A model generated the notes under the pieces. The model was not told the origin of the DNA. It did no database searches and saw only the letters and a list, made by a program, of their open reading frames with translations. A stretch of DNA of 64,000 nucleotides from Hetaerina americana. Taxonomy: Eukaryota; Arthropoda; Insecta; Odonata; Calopterygidae. The position numbers were made by a program, and so were the translations under genes. Shown here in pieces: positions 48,101 to 62,400 of the stretch; the first letter of the stretch is position 1; every line of letters starts with the position of its first letter. The DNA lies in the NCBI GenBank assembly GCA_022747635.1, contig JAKTNV010000003.1, positions 101,168,454 to 101,232,453 on the forward strand. Direction: 5' to 3'.

Positions 48101-51100
48101 ATAAAATCACTTCCAGCTGTGGAAATAGAGGATATATCCATATACATGTTTGAAGGTTAACACCATTGCCAGTTGAGACTCCTTGGGTGATGCAAATCAA
48201 TGTTCGAGAGCATCAGTTAAATAAATTATCAAGAATAAGTTGAGAAATAAAGAGAGCAGATGTTGGGAGAAGGGATTTTTCTTGATTTTTATCACGACCT
48301 TCGGAGGCCTCGCCTTTTGCGGATGATTGTATATTGTGGAATTTTGGCATATCTCATTGCTAAGGTGATGAAATATGTGACTATTTCTTGATATAAATAT
48401 GTATTTCCCATGCCTGAAGGGGGTGATTTTCGATGAAATAATTTTTTGCACGATATTCAAATTGTGACGGTTGAAGACCACTGCGTTAGTCGCACCTCTG
48501 CCTCACGCCATCTTAACGTTTTGGTCCTAGGGAAGTATTCTAAAATGACTCGGGGACCTTGTGCGTGGTTACCTTCCCCTGTCCATTCCGTCTCATCGTT
48601 TGAATTCTTGTGAATAATATTGTGTCAAAGGAGCTCCGGATGCTCCCCGTTTTTATTCCCTCGCCTTCGCGGGGGCGTATCTCGGACGGCGTTATGACGC
48701 GAGGGCGTGCGAAAGGAGGCGGGATTGAAGAGGGGGGCGAGGGAGAAAAGAGGAATCCTGTTTACGCGGTGTAGCAACGATGCGAATTCCGTAATGTAAA
48801 TTAATCCGCCCACCCTTCTCTTTCCCCGGTCACGGATTGTTGGCGTCCACGATGCACACCCTCCCTTTGCTATTCAGGTGCGAGCCTCGACGTGGAGAAA
48901 AGCACCCACACCCCTATCCTGCTCAAAAACGGTCGCGCACCATCGCTAACGTTTATCAGTATCGTCTCACTCCTCTGAGCATAGTGTCCTTCTTTTATTC
49001 TCTGTGGAGGGGAATGCAAGTCCTTCTAATTTAGGGTCGACGCTTTTTCCGTCATCTTAGGTTCTCCATTTCTCCCCATTCATCCCACCCCCACGCACGC
49101 CCACCCTTTCTCTCCATGCCGTCTCCCAGGGCATGCCTCGGCCCCGCGGAGAATAAGTGTCTATTAATAAAGTGTTTTTCGGGTCCTTTTCCCCCCCGAT
49201 GGGAAAGGTGTTTTTCGTTGGGTGGATGGATTTTCAGTGGCGGAGGGATGGCGGGGTGATGTCTTCGCTCCCTTTCATTCCGTTACTCGGGCCGACGAAG
49301 AAAACCATCTCATCGCATCCCCTTATTTTTCTTTCCGGAGAGAAGTGCTCGCGGCTTCTTTGGTGATACATCTGACTCACCCTTTATTTAAAAATCGAAC
49401 TTGCGTACTCTCCTCCCTACCCGAGCACCATCCTCATTTCCTCCACTGCTCACGTGCGCCGCAGTAAGGTGTGCATATTTATCATAATGTGGAGGCTCGT
49501 TCTATGAGCTGTTAAAAAAACAGATTAATAATATTCTTTGAAATGTGAAAATTGACGCTGATCTTAAATGACTAAATCGTGAAGTTAAATTAGCTTTGCA
49601 TGAAGGTTAAAATTCTCTTGAAATATCCCCAGCGTTTTGAGTTAGAACTACATTTAAAAGTAGTTTGGTGGGATAAACAGTGTCATTTTCCAAGAACATC
49701 ATTTGTTAGGGTAACCTCGAAAAGATTTAAGCGTGATGGCTCAAGGCTCCCTGGGCCCAAGGCGTTGTAGGTTCTCATGCATTCATTAGAAGCCAAGGGT
49801 TGATGGTTTTTGTTATGTCAGCACTTACGAGAGCTTTCCTTTTCATTAAGGCCTTGTGAGCTAATTGACGGTTCTCTGATGAAAATCCTTCCTGCGGTAC
49901 GAACCATAACTTAACATGGAAATAGAGGAGCACAGTTTTCTGAATGAAACGTGCTTCATTCTGTAGCTTCATTCGTGAAATAACTGTAGTTACTGAAAGG
50001 CATGACGAACCATTTGACTAAATGGCATCGGTGTTTTATTTGTCTTCTATATATTATGAATTATTTCACAGCTATTGGTAGCGATTGTAAGCCTTTTTTA
50101 AGTCCTTGAGTTCAAGAACCTTCACAGAATTCAATATGAGAAATTTTTTGATAGCACCGTATGTCATGTTGAGCAGGTTTTTTCTTGCGTTATTCATTGA
50201 TAGAAACTATTCCAATAGCCAAGAGACGCTTCCAGTGGAGCCTCTTAGTGTATACGCCTATCTTCTAGCCCGTGGCATTGGTTTTTCATTGATTTTCTTT
50301 TCGCCCACATAGAATGATATTATTCACTGTTACTGGTTTCAGCTTCCGTATGGTGGCTCTCATTTTTCTCGTTAAATCGTTCTTAGCATTCGAACGACAT
50401 TGCCTGAAATGGCGAGTTATATGATGCTGGGCATTTTTAAAGCAGTAGCCGGAATTATGGCCCTGGTTATAGCCGTAAAACTCAGGGATATCAGCTGAAG
50501 TACCTCAGCTCGTTTTTTGGGATTTTACCATAAATATCCATAAAATATTTCCTTCGGGCCATATCGTAGCCATTTAAAAGTTCATCTTATCCATTGAATG
50601 ATAGGATGTTAAAAACAACTCCACCTTTTCTTTCAATGAAAATGCCCCTAATAAGAAATTGCGGCGATTGGATCACATGATCAGTGATATCCTCTTGCCG
50701 TTTTGAAAAATGCCAATTTTCTTTTGCTGCAGCGTAATACGTACTAACTCCTCACTGTTTCTTTCCTCTTTGAATGTTTGATGATATTGTTTCATTATTT
50801 TTGAATTATTCATGCCATCGGCTAAATGATTATGTTACGCGTTCGGTAGTCTTGCAGTGTAGGCTGCTTAGTTGTAAAAGCTTATGGACCTTGTGGATTT
50901 GTAAGGAGGGCTTCGGAATAGTCAGAAGTCGTAGGTGTATATCACAATATAAGTGGATGTAATTGGTAGTCGTTAATCCTATGTATGGAACCTTTTATGT
51001 TGACCAATATCGTATCCGAATGGACTTTTCTACCAGTTTTGATTAGGGAAGTTACTATTCGGAGATACTGACGATAGCATTAGTTACAGTCTCCTTTTAT

Positions 51101-51880
51101 GAGCCATCAACTAAAGTATCGGCTTCTACCTTTCAAACAGACGGGTCCATATTTTACTCCCCTCTGTATAGTTGCCCTCCTTCCTCAAGCGATGGGTTAA
51201 TCCACATAATGATGACACCGCGCTTTGGCATGTGTACAACATCAGGCCATCGAATGGCGTGCGACAGGTTGGAAGCCCGTCAAGTGTTAAGGAGATATTA
51301 TGCTGTTAAATCACAAAGGGAGGAAATGATTTCATGTCACCAAATACCAGTTGAGCTACTCTGATTGAAGAAACTATGTTCATTCATTTTTTGTTGCGTA
51401 TTTTCGATGCTAGAGGATTTTAAAGGAATCACCGTTAACGCGATTAGTATATAAAGTATCATTATTAATTTAATAACGAGTCAGATTAAACCTGGTTTTG
51501 TAAATATTTTTTTTTGTCGATTGGGAATGAATAATCGATACCATTAAAATTGTTATGATGGACGAGGAGTGAATTTTGCCTTGGAAATACGCCGTGTGTC
51601 TGCGTGGATTTCAAGGGCGCGTTTTATGCTCACACGTGATGAGCGAAATAATTTAGAAGCGAGCAATGATTCATTATAACGGAAACCGCTACCACGTCCC
51701 CGTCAAATCCCATTCCCCTCTCCCATCGCCAAATTGCTCGCAGTCGGGAGGATTCATCGTGTGAATGTGTGAGGGAGCGATTCTGTTCCCAAGTGCGCAT
51801 GATGGTAAATGGTTATTGTTTTGCGAGCGGGGGAAAGGTGGGGGATTTTGTTTTGGTTTCAGCGTGAATCGGGAGTGGAA
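45116..51880. other. Non-coding spacer, no gene seen
   Basis: AT-leaning DNA with C+T-rich blocks at about 47200-47440 and 49070-49200. The region 47890-51670 is notably AT-rich. No frame shows a recognisable domain, and I found no transposon ends or RNA genes. Confidence 0.5.
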
Positions 51881-52340
51881 TATGTCTCCCTGAATGGCTG
51901 GCAGCGGGGGGGGGGGGGGGGGGGAGGCGAGATATATCGTGCGTGCGGAAAATGCGTCCCGCAGTGCGTCATTCCATTGTTTCCACACATCCCCCCCCCG
52001 CCTTCAACCCCTTCCGTCCTCTACCACCCTCTCTGCTCCACTCCGCTTCGCCGTCGTTGGAAAGGGTGAAGGAGTGGGTTGTCAGGGTTGCGGTGGGAAG
52101 GGTGGTCCATTTCACACACCCCGTACCAATCCCCCCTTTCTCTCTTTCTCACTACTCACTCCATTCCCATTTAATTCAAAACAAGTGACAAACCCCATCT
52201 GATGTGATTGGATCCCCATGTCAAGCTATTCTCTCCAAAAAAAGTCCCCCTTCTCCAGGGGTTAATTTCCATACCCCCTGTCCCCTTCTTCGGTGGCTTA
52301 TTTTAGATCCAAATCGTTCCCCCCCCCCCTTACCACCGCT
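51881..52340. repeat. Low-complexity island with 19-base G homopolymer
   Basis: A run of 19 consecutive G bases spans 51906-51924. C-rich and C+T-rich DNA follows to about 52200, and a C run occurs near 52318-52330. Frames on both strands (81-102 codons) run through it without any domain. Such homopolymers are prone to length error in assembly. Confidence 0.8.
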
Positions 52341-55300
52341 AAATTGAGTTTGAAGTGGATTTTTCCAATGCCGAGAGAAATTGGTTTTTTTAAGCTAATT
52401 AACCAACGCAAAACAAGTTTGTTTTTGTCATTTGGAGTTGATAGCGTGTAGTTTAAACTATTTCCCAAATATACTCATCCTAACGTAATTAAGCAATCGA
52501 TTTTTTTCTATTGGAAATTCCCAGGGACAAACACTTAGAAATTATATTCCTTTAACCTTAGATGTTAGAGGTATGTTACTAAAGCAGAGGAGAAGTTAGG
52601 GTTTTTGATGGCTTAGAGGGTTGGAGAGAGAGAGAGAGCTCACTAACTCTGAATGAATTAACTTCTCGGATGTAATTTTCTAATGGAAATGGTCTCGCGT
52701 TCGCATGCATGTATAACAGGAGTTAAAGAGCTTTTCAAAAATTCTAAATGAAATACTATATCTGTTGACTTAAAATAATCAAATTTTCAGCTTTCCTGAT
52801 TTTGACAATGAACTAGTTCAGTATCTAACTTCGTCGTAAAGCCGCTAAATCAGACCCAGGCCAGCGACCGGGAAATCCGGGAAAGGTCGATAAAATGGAC
52901 GCAACCGTTAAAAATCGGGGAATGTCGTGTAAAGATTGGTATTGGTTTCCGTGACCAGCATTATTAAAAGAAATTAAGTAATTTTTCACTTTTAAAAGCA
53001 ACTAAAATTTGAAAAAAATACGATTTTTGAATTGCAAAAGTTCCTACGTGACCTGTAAAACTTATAATGTACCTAACGCAATGGTGTAATTCGAATGGTG
53101 CTGTCTATTCGTTTGAATACTGTTTATGATGTCTGCCGCGGAAAGTCTATAAGCCTTTGACTATTTAAACCACCCAGGTGCGCTTGGCGATATCTACTCA
53201 GAAGGTCCGATCAAGTACTATTACCGTATCGACTTATAGAGAGAGACAGGAACAAGATGAAGCCAACGGAATGAGTACACCTGGAAGTATGATTCTGCTT
53301 CCCTAGCGTTTTATTATTTTTTTCGAAAAATAATATCATAAAAAAATTAGCTTGTGAAAGAGTTTATACCTTCTGAAAGATGTATACCCTATTTATCTTG
53401 TTAGATCTTCCCATGCATGTCGATTAACCACCTATCGAGGTGTGATAAGGTAGGTCATTATTACAAGATGGTCATCCAAATACCAGATACGTCGTCGTAC
53501 GAATGTAAACCACTTTTCCGAGTGAAATCCATTTAGCATCATTAATAAAAGAAAATGAAAGGTGAATCCGCCAGTAACATATTATTTTGCATCTTTTTAC
53601 TGAAGATCTATTGATGAATTGTAATACTGTTACCATTTATTAATCTTCGCTTTGCAAAGTTTTCTTTTTGAGAAACATAAGTAGAAGAGATACTGATGTA
53701 GCGAGCCATATTTACTAAAATATCTATAAACACGATGATCCCTCTGCATGAAAATGTTCGCAATTGCTTGAAGTATGTTTGCAGAAAGTCAGCGGCCATC
53801 TCCTTCTCACTTGGCAAACCTAGAGTGAATGCAGAAGTTTTGTCTGGTGTGTCTAGTGTAAACTTTCATGCAATTTGGAGTGGTTATGTAAAACCTATAA
53901 AACCCCAAATATTTAAATACAGATAATGATAATAGATATTTTCTTTAAATCACCGTTATGAAAATGTGGTTCACTTTTTCTCTGTCAAGCATTTTTCACG
54001 TTTTTAACTAGGGGGTCTGGAAACCTTTTCCGAATTCCTTGGCTGAATTTTATGTTTCTCCGAAAGTGAAGGTCGAATCAGTTTTGCCACCTGATATCTC
54101 TCTTTGAAACCTTGAGTTTTCTTGCTCTCAAGGACGTAATTTCAAGATATTTTTAATGGATCATAAAGAGAAATACTAATTACCAACCAAGAGCTCGCCG
54201 CATTTCCAAACATGCATCTCCTTTTTTTTATTCGGATTAGTTTTTATGGCCATTTCATTTTTTTTGAGCGAACACCTCAGCTTGGACATTTGCTTTGCCG
54301 ACTTCTCTCCCGCGAAGTCATGGAAATTTTGGACCAAGCCTGGAAAAGCAGCAGATTTCGTGATTGCGTTTTGCTGGCCACCGTGAGGTCTGAATCAGGA
54401 AATATAGCCATGTCGTAATTGCCTCATTTTGTATGCTAGTGACTCCGTGGTTTGATTCAATGCGCCGCAATTGGAAGGATTTGAAATAGAAGAGCTCGAA
54501 TGCTTGACTAAAGGAAAGAAATTGAGACATACAGAGTTATCGGAATCAACCCTCTCTCGCGATGGATTAAGCTTAATCCGCATCCACACTCTCGCCAATA
54601 TTCTAACTCATCTGGACCTCTCTATTCTTTAGCGATGTCTGACACACTTCCCTGTCAGTATGCATCGCCTTCCAAAGGTTTTCTACCCACCTCTTTTGAT
54701 TTAGTTGGAACATGTGCGCAGAAATACCTTCTATCTATTTGCAGGTCACCGATGTGCGTCGGGATTTGTTTCCCCCGGACGTTGGCAGTTCGTGGACGGC
54801 AGCTATCCTCCCGCTAAAATGCTGCGAGGAATATTTTATATTTAGGATCCTAGGTTTTATTTTAATTCGCATCCATTTTATTGTTATTTTTTTCTCCTCT
54901 GAAGTCAAAATTCATGTATCTGGAATAAGAATTTTAAAACATAAAGAGACTTAAAATGCAAGCGAAAGACAGTAAAAATTGGATTGTTGACTGTTACACG
55001 AGACAAATAGTTTCTAAATATAATAATATAATGTTTAACCAATTTTATTCAAAATCTGAATTGGATATTTTGTATACAAACGAGAATAATCTTATTTTTG
55101 TTGATTGGTGTTGGAATTTTCTACTTGCAAATTATGTTGTAAATAACTCGAAGGGGTTATTTCAGGTACTTTGTGAATAATCCGTTGCTCTTCGGGTGTA
55201 AAAAAAATTTCATTGTGCCTAAGCGGGTAATTACTTGGTAGAATCTAAAGTGCGACGTAGAACTTGAAGATCTCGGATTCAGGCTATCGTGAAAAGTCGT

Positions 55301-56559
55301 TTTGTAAATCTTATTCCTTCGCTCTGCCTTTCCAGACTTCCTCTTACACTTTCCGCCTTTCTCTTTTCCTGCGCCTCTACTTAACTGCCATGAAATATCC
55401 TTCATCTGGCTCTCCATCCCTCCTCTCCCGCGCGTCTCCAGCCCATCTCGGCCATTCCATCACTACCTAAGCCCAAACCAAGAGTTTAAAATCTTAAGTT
55501 TCGCTCCATCTTCCGGCCCTTCTCTTTATTCTCCATTGAGCGAAGTTCTTTGTCCGATTCTCCGTCCTCCGCCCGCAATCCCTCCTCCCTCGGGATAATT
55601 TCAGCTTTTTCTCCATCTCGCCCTAATGCTTTCCACGAATCTCTGAGCACCTCCATCCCTCTAGGGGAACCCATCCATCGCCGACAGTGATTAAGTTGAG
55701 CGGTGAGTGCACATTTAGAAAATTCTAGAGATTCCTCCAGGTTAAATATTCCCTAATAGCAGGCCGAGTCCGAATCTTGTCCCGAGCAAGCAGAATCCTT
55801 TGCAGAAGACTGAGGAAATATTATTCGTTACGATATGGTTTCATTATTTTCATTGCAGATTATTCACAATAATTGATACCTTCTCAGTTTCTTCAAATTG
55901 CATGGCTGCCTCATAGTCTATATCTCAGGCATGGAATTGCAATACTTAAATTGTTTTCTTTTTCTGTCGCGATGATATTATTTAAATCTTGTTCTTTTCT
56001 CTCCATGGCGATTCCATTGCACGGTCATCGCTCTCGCGCACAATTTCATATATTTTGAGGGTCAGACGCTAATGTTAGACGTTCTCTATGTGTTTTTGCT
56101 TCTCCACGTAGTAGCATATCAATCGTGGTTGCAAACGTGTAGTAACTGGCCATCTGCCTACCCTCTTGTGGTTCCTTTTCCTCTCACATTCTATCGACAG
56201 TATTTTATACTTCTGTGGCCCTTGAGACGCACTAAGTTAGTCAGCAGGGTTAAACGAGGAATGCATCTTTCGAGCATGTATGTCTTGGCAAAAAACACAT
56301 CTCCGGTGGCGTGGTGTGAGGATTGCCGTCGTTGGCGGAAGAAAATAAATCTCGACTCTTAGTGCATCCGCTCCGTCGCTTTTACAGTCCCCGCCGAACA
56401 TACTCCCGAAAAAACTAGAATACCTTTCCTCATCCAATCTGGACCAGGTCTGCGGTGTGTCAACACCGGGCGCTCATCTTTTTTAGCAATCTCCGTCTTC
56501 TCCCATTTCGTTATTTTTCACCCTTTTACGAGCATCTCCCACGTCCCGAATGAGGGGCG
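52341..56559. other. Non-coding spacer, no gene seen
   Basis: AT-rich DNA with a short (GA)n run at about 52625-52639 and a C+T-rich stretch at about 55310-55680. No coding domain, RNA gene or element end was recognised. Confidence 0.5.
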
Positions 56560-57360
56560 TCGCTGCCAAACCAAATAAACTTATTTCCTCCTCCTATCTC
56601 CCAGCGCCGTTTCTTTCCATTGCCCTTCCACCTCTCTCGTCTTAGGATGCGAGGACGCCCCTCCCGTTCATTCGTACGGTGGGCTGGTTGATGGAGAGGG
56701 CTGGTGCAGTCTGGGGGCGGGCCCGGGGGGGGGGAGGCGGGGTTTCGGGGGTTGAGTGGGGGTAAAAGGGAGTAGAGGTCGAGAGAGCATTTTCTCCTTT
56801 GGGGCATTCCACCCTTCCGCCGCCAGCCCACACTTCCCTTGGCCTCCGAACCAAAGCGGTGGCGGCGTCTTTCCCTCGTCCTCCCTCGCCTATCTCTTTA
56901 TTTATTCTTAGACCGCTCCCTCCGATCCGATCGCGCCGCCCTCGCCAACCGCCCAACCCGCGCATCGAGCCTCCCCCGTCACCCGCACTCGCCGAAATGC
57001 GCGAGGTTTCCACATACCTCCCCGCGTTTTAATTCATAAGCACCGCCGCGGCGGCGGTCCCTGGGGGGAAGGGGGACGGTGGCGCCGGTGGGGAAGGGGG
57101 CGTGTGGGGTCGGTGGGTGGGTGGATGTTCTCGCGCCAGGCGCCATAAAGCATGCCCGTCCCATCACCTTCGGAACCACTCCCCTTACCGACTAGCCCAC
57201 CCTTTTTCCCCTTTCACCCACCCCCACACACACACACTCTCTCTCTCTCTCCTGCTCGATCGTCCACGCCTCGAGAATAGAACGCGAGATTGTGCATACT
57301 TCTTTCCTTCCCCTAATCCCCTCTCCTTTCTTCCCATTCCTCCCTCCCTACGGGAACGTT
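56560..57360. other. GC-rich island with quadruplex-type G runs and (CA)n(CT)n
   Basis: Closely spaced G runs of 3-10 bases at 56713-56763 fit the G-quadruplex pattern on the plus strand. C+T-rich DNA follows, then another G-rich block at 57060-57125 and a CA run passing into a CT run at about 57225-57251. The frames here (up to 125 codons) overlap on both strands and are Pro/Arg/Ser/Gly-rich, so I do not call them genes. Confidence 0.65.
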
Positions 57361-59440
57361 TTAATTTTTTCCTGGCTTCTCAAACTGAATGGTTTTGCTG
57401 GCAGCGTCTTCATGCCCATTCAGGAGTTCTTTTGGAGTGCCTGCGCTTAGCGATTATTTTTTTTTCTTCCTTTTCGTGATTTCAGACGAGAAGAGTTAGC
57501 AGTTGATGTCGTGAAACCTGAAGGATAACGGTATTCAACTGGATTTTTTTTGCATCGAGGATGTTTTAATGTATGCATCGCGAAAGAGGTTCTCGGTGTG
57601 TGGTGTTTTCTTAAAGGTGCAGCGCATGCAGGGGACATCTCGGTTAGCCTATTAAAAGTTTCCCGTCTGCCTATTCATCCGTCTGTATGAGCGCTGGTCT
57701 TGGTTCTCACTCTTTTTGTGAGAGAGGACGCGGTAAACTTCTTCGTGAATATTTAAGGCAGACCTTGGACCGTCCTTGCTTGATCCCATGTTTAAGTGAT
57801 CGTCTCCAAAAGTTAAATCTTTATCTTTTTTCCTTTTAGAGGTTTTATTTGTGTCTTTCAGCGTCCGACGCCAGACAAAATAAGAGCGACCTGATAAATG
57901 AGATCCTCTCTGCCGTAATTACCCGCAATTTTTTAAACCTTATTGTCATCTTGGCGTGTTTGTGAAAAAAGCTGTACGCAGTGCGTCCGACCTTAACCTT
58001 GGGGTTGATGGCTAAATGAAAACCGTTATGTTGCCATGGCCGACGACACGCGGATTAGGAATCGTTCCAAGCATTCGCCTTTGCGCGCTAATGCCGCCCA
58101 CGCCCGTGAAAGCTGTCGATCGAGGTGTTAACTAGAATGCGGCCGCGAGAACACATGGAAACGAAGTGTTCCGGCAGGAAGTGCCCTGTTGATGTTGGGA
58201 GGATGGGCTGTGGCTGGGATAAGTTGGAGATGGCGGAGTGGGTGAAGAAGGAAGTTGGCGGACGTGGTGAATGAGCGTGGGCGTTTGGACAAAGGGAATG
58301 GGCGGAGGAAAGCATCGGAGAATGCGGAGGGAGCGGTGGCCCAGGGGATTGAAGGAGGCGACGTGGCCGTGGGTGGTCACTAATCGACGCGTGTTTCCCG
58401 CTGACCATCCCATCAGTCTCCTCGCGAAGGATGTCTTTTAAAGGAGTGAGGAGCGTCGGAGGTGGTTGTCGATCCAGGGTGGTGTACCGTTCGTTGACTC
58501 TCCGGAAAGAATGGTTTGCCTTCGGTGTCATTGTCAAGAAACTGCTCCCTCCTCAACATCCCCCTCTTCCCTTCCCCGGATTCCCGTGGAAGGAATTTTC
58601 ATCCATGAAGGTTACCTGTCATTAGAATGGAATGTTAAAGGGCTATGCTTTAAGCCGGTGAATATCTATCCGTGGGACATTACTTCAAATCAGATTTCAC
58701 CCATTTGTTTTGATATGTACGTGCTCGGCTTGGTCCTTACTCTTAATCACGTGTGTTACTCGGTTGCTAGAGACGTAGTCACATCACTGTACCTCTTTGG
58801 TACGGCTCTCTTATGAGAAATGGCATAGACTGCTAGGTCGCAGTTTTAAAAAAATGTGAACACCGTGGTCTTCCGTCTGATCTCTCCTTAATTACTTTCG
58901 CAGGTAGAAAATACATATCTTTAAAACGGCTTTAGATGTCCCTCTAAGCACCGTCATGATGCTGTTCGGTGTAAGATGTATAGAGTGAGCGAAAGTCGAT
59001 GCCCCATGTTTTGCATTGTAAGATGGTGAGGGCAAAGGGGATTAGCGCCTGCAAGGGAGATGAATTGGAAGTCGAGGTCAGTGGAGAATGTTGACGGGAG
59101 GATGAAGCTAATCAAGAGGTGGGATGTCTTTAATGTGCTACTTGCACCAAAGAAATAAAGAACCTCCCTCGACTGATGCTGTTCATGTGAAGGCCTTTTG
59201 AAACCATGTTTCCCTCCTACGCAAGTTTCCGTCTTCGGAAAGAATCTAAACCCTATGCTGAGTCTTTAGTAAGTAAAATCTATAATTAAATAAAAATATT
59301 TAAGTATGTGTCGTCTGAATATGTAAAATCAATTCACCAGTTTTGCATTGCATCCATATAGAGGTGTTTGAAACAACGTTAAGGAGCATTCATAGGCATA
59401 ATTTGTTTACATGTATATATTGTGTGTTTATTTATATACA
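57361..59440. other. Non-coding spacer, no gene seen
   Basis: Mixed DNA with a purine-rich stretch at about 58190-58350. The frames at 58088-58537 (minus) and 58466-58816 (plus) overlap each other and have no recognisable domain. Confidence 0.5.
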
Positions 59441-59464
59441 ACATATATATATATATATATATAA
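59441..59464. repeat. (AT)n microsatellite
   Basis: An uninterrupted TA/AT run of roughly 20 bases within AT-rich DNA. Confidence 0.85.
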
Positions 59465-62400
59465 TTGATTAATATCGCATTCGGGTTGACACTGTCTGTT
59501 ATTAATTTAATGACGAAATCGTATTTTACCTTTCGTATATTAGAGTTTTGCCCGTTTGGAATCACAGTAATTTGATCGCGTATCGAAACAGTGCGCCTTT
59601 AACATGCACGGAGGTCTCAAACGTACCAGTATTAAGGTCATATTTGCTGTCCGCCGAGCGGTATATAGTACTCGTAGTATGGAAGAAATAAATTAATATT
59701 TTTCTTTCAGTCCATTGTTTCATTTTTGACGATATTCCCTGTCCTCCTTAGTGTAGTCTCAAGTATCTATTCTCGTCCTAACTAGTCATTGCTGGTCTTT
59801 CGATCTTGGGGGGTGGAAGTGGTGCGTAAACTCTAACCAAATTATATTGATGATTTGAGATGTGAGCAAGTCTCGGCCACCCGATCGTATCGTGGAATGG
59901 GTCGTTGGGAGTTCCGAAAGAGTGAGTGATTCCCCGTTCCCGCTCGCCCTTCCCTGCCGCAGTGGCGCCCCCGCGAGGGTGGCTGAAAGGGGGCGACGGC
60001 GGATCCCGGTCCCGTCGAGGGGCGTGCCGCCGCGCGCCATGGGATGTGGATCCTTGATTCGTCCGAAAGGGTTCGGCGGAGGCGCACCAACTACTCTCTA
60101 AATAGACGCGGAGGCGATGATGATGACTGAATGGCACTCGAGCCCAAGGCGATTGGTTTTCGCGGCTATATTTACGCGGTTTCCTCCCCCCGCACTCTCC
60201 GGTCGCGTCACGGGTGAGGCCCGAGCGAAGGGAAACGTGCACCCGGAAGCATGTACTCACTTCGATAATGTTTCTCGAAGGAATCTGGAAAATCGGCTGC
60301 GTGTTAACGAAGGAATTACCCCGGGTTTTCTCCCTGGCATCTGTTTTGCTTCATGACTTTCGAGCGATTTGTGTCGGCTTAAGTGACGCCGCCACTCAGG
60401 GGACCTGATCTTTTCTCTGGCGTGATTTTGAAATTGCACTGTGGCCATCGCGTTTTCCAGGGAAGGGTAACCGTCAAAATGAACATAATTTGAAATTCTT
60501 CATTAATGCGATTCAATGACATTGTGGCTAATTACTAGCATTTTTCCTGAAGTTTTTATGATGGCGTTTATGCTTGAATCGATGAAAGTTTTTCTAACAT
60601 GCATATAACTAAAAAGGCCTAATAGTAATCTTTATAAATCGTTTTTCTTGTGTACCTTATGCTGACTCATCACATCCTAGGGTGAATGATGCTGTTGTAA
60701 TATTTATATTGTATTTCGTACACCTTATTATGATTCTTGAACATTTTAACTGACATAAATGAAATGTGCATGCCATAATTTACATGATATAAATTAATAA
60801 TAAATGATCGCAAAACTCTAATATCTTCTGTCATCAAGTACTCCTTATTTACTTTATAGTTATTATAGAGTTTTCCTTTTGCTTTGTAAACTTGGGGATA
60901 TTATTGGCATTAACCATTTTCATTATTTATTTTGACACCTGCAGTCTTGATTAATTGCAAAGTAGTATATTAGAGGATTAATCGTCATCAATCCCCTGCT
61001 ATACTGCTTGGAGTCGTAATGTAAGATTTGTGAATAAATAGTAAAGAATTTGCTCTTTTGCATTAAGGGTTCCGTTGTACTGAAATCTCGCATGGCATTT
61101 TAAATGTTTATTAGTTGAGTTATCATTTTTGTAATGGAAGTATCATGTTATATTAAAGAAATTTTGTTTTTTTAGTTAAATTCTTGCTCAATACAAGATC
61201 CGCCTTATTGATACTTCTAAAATTACAACACCCCGAAGCTCAGAAAATTTAGTCACCACTGGTCTGAAATAGTGGTGCCCAAACAGCTCCACGCATGAAA
61301 ATACATGTATTCACGTATGAAGGGAAATCAAAAAACTAGAAAGGAATCAGCAAAGCCTTAGGCATAATTTTCATCTCAAAATTCCATGACCAATGAATGA
61401 ACCACGACTGTCTCCAAATTAGTTGTTTATTTTGACTAATTGCTATTCATATTTAATACTTATGATTTAAGCTTAAATGTTATGTATAGTTAATTTTAAA
61501 AGATCCTTTTGTCATTAAAATATCCTTTTTCTGAAACGGCACCTTAAAGAGAGCTTGAAAACTTTCAATGGATAAATAGCGGCATATCAAAAATATAAGG
61601 GAATCAATTTTCCTTACAATGTCGTTTAGACAGTACATGATATTTTAAATGAAGTCTCTTTTATTTGTGATGTATTGCTTTAAGATCAAAATTCGATTTG
61701 AGTTACTTGTAGCAATTGCTAATATGGTGCACTTACCATTCAGTTTGATGTTTTGGGGTTAATAAAAGTGGTTCCCTCGTCTTTTTCCTTTGAGAAACTC
61801 ACGATAATATACCGCTAAAGATTGACAGACAGTTGAATTGATCAATGGTGATTGTGATTCCGTGCAGAAAGTCATCCTTGATAAAATCTTGAAGTGGGTG
61901 AAACACGAGAGACTATGTAGATCAAAATAACTGAATTAAATCTCATGTCATGAATCATCCCGGAAAGGCTGCCTCTGCTTTTAGTAAGCGCGTGGAAACC
62001 TTCTGCTCAAGCTCCGAAATATCATTCGGTTTTTTTTGGACGCCCGACGTCGTGCAGTCTCGAATGTTAAGTCGATCGGAAACGACATCCCCCGGGCGAA
62101 TTCTTCCCCCCCCCCCGCGACATCTGGGACGTGAAGTGATACTACACCCAGCCGCGAGTCTGCTTCCACTGAATCTGGACTTGGTCGAGCGCGAGGGGTA
62201 TCGGGACGGGGAGGACAAGAAGAAACTCCTTTTTCGGGGGAGAGTAGTTAATCTTCCCCTTCCGAATTCGGCCGAATCCGGATTCCTCGGCGTGCGGGCG
62301 GGGGGCACGAGGCGGACCAAGAAATAATCAGCGGCCGGCGAGACATCCCGGTTGACGAAGGGAATAAAACGAGATGAGCACGGGCCAAGGAACGCGGGGC

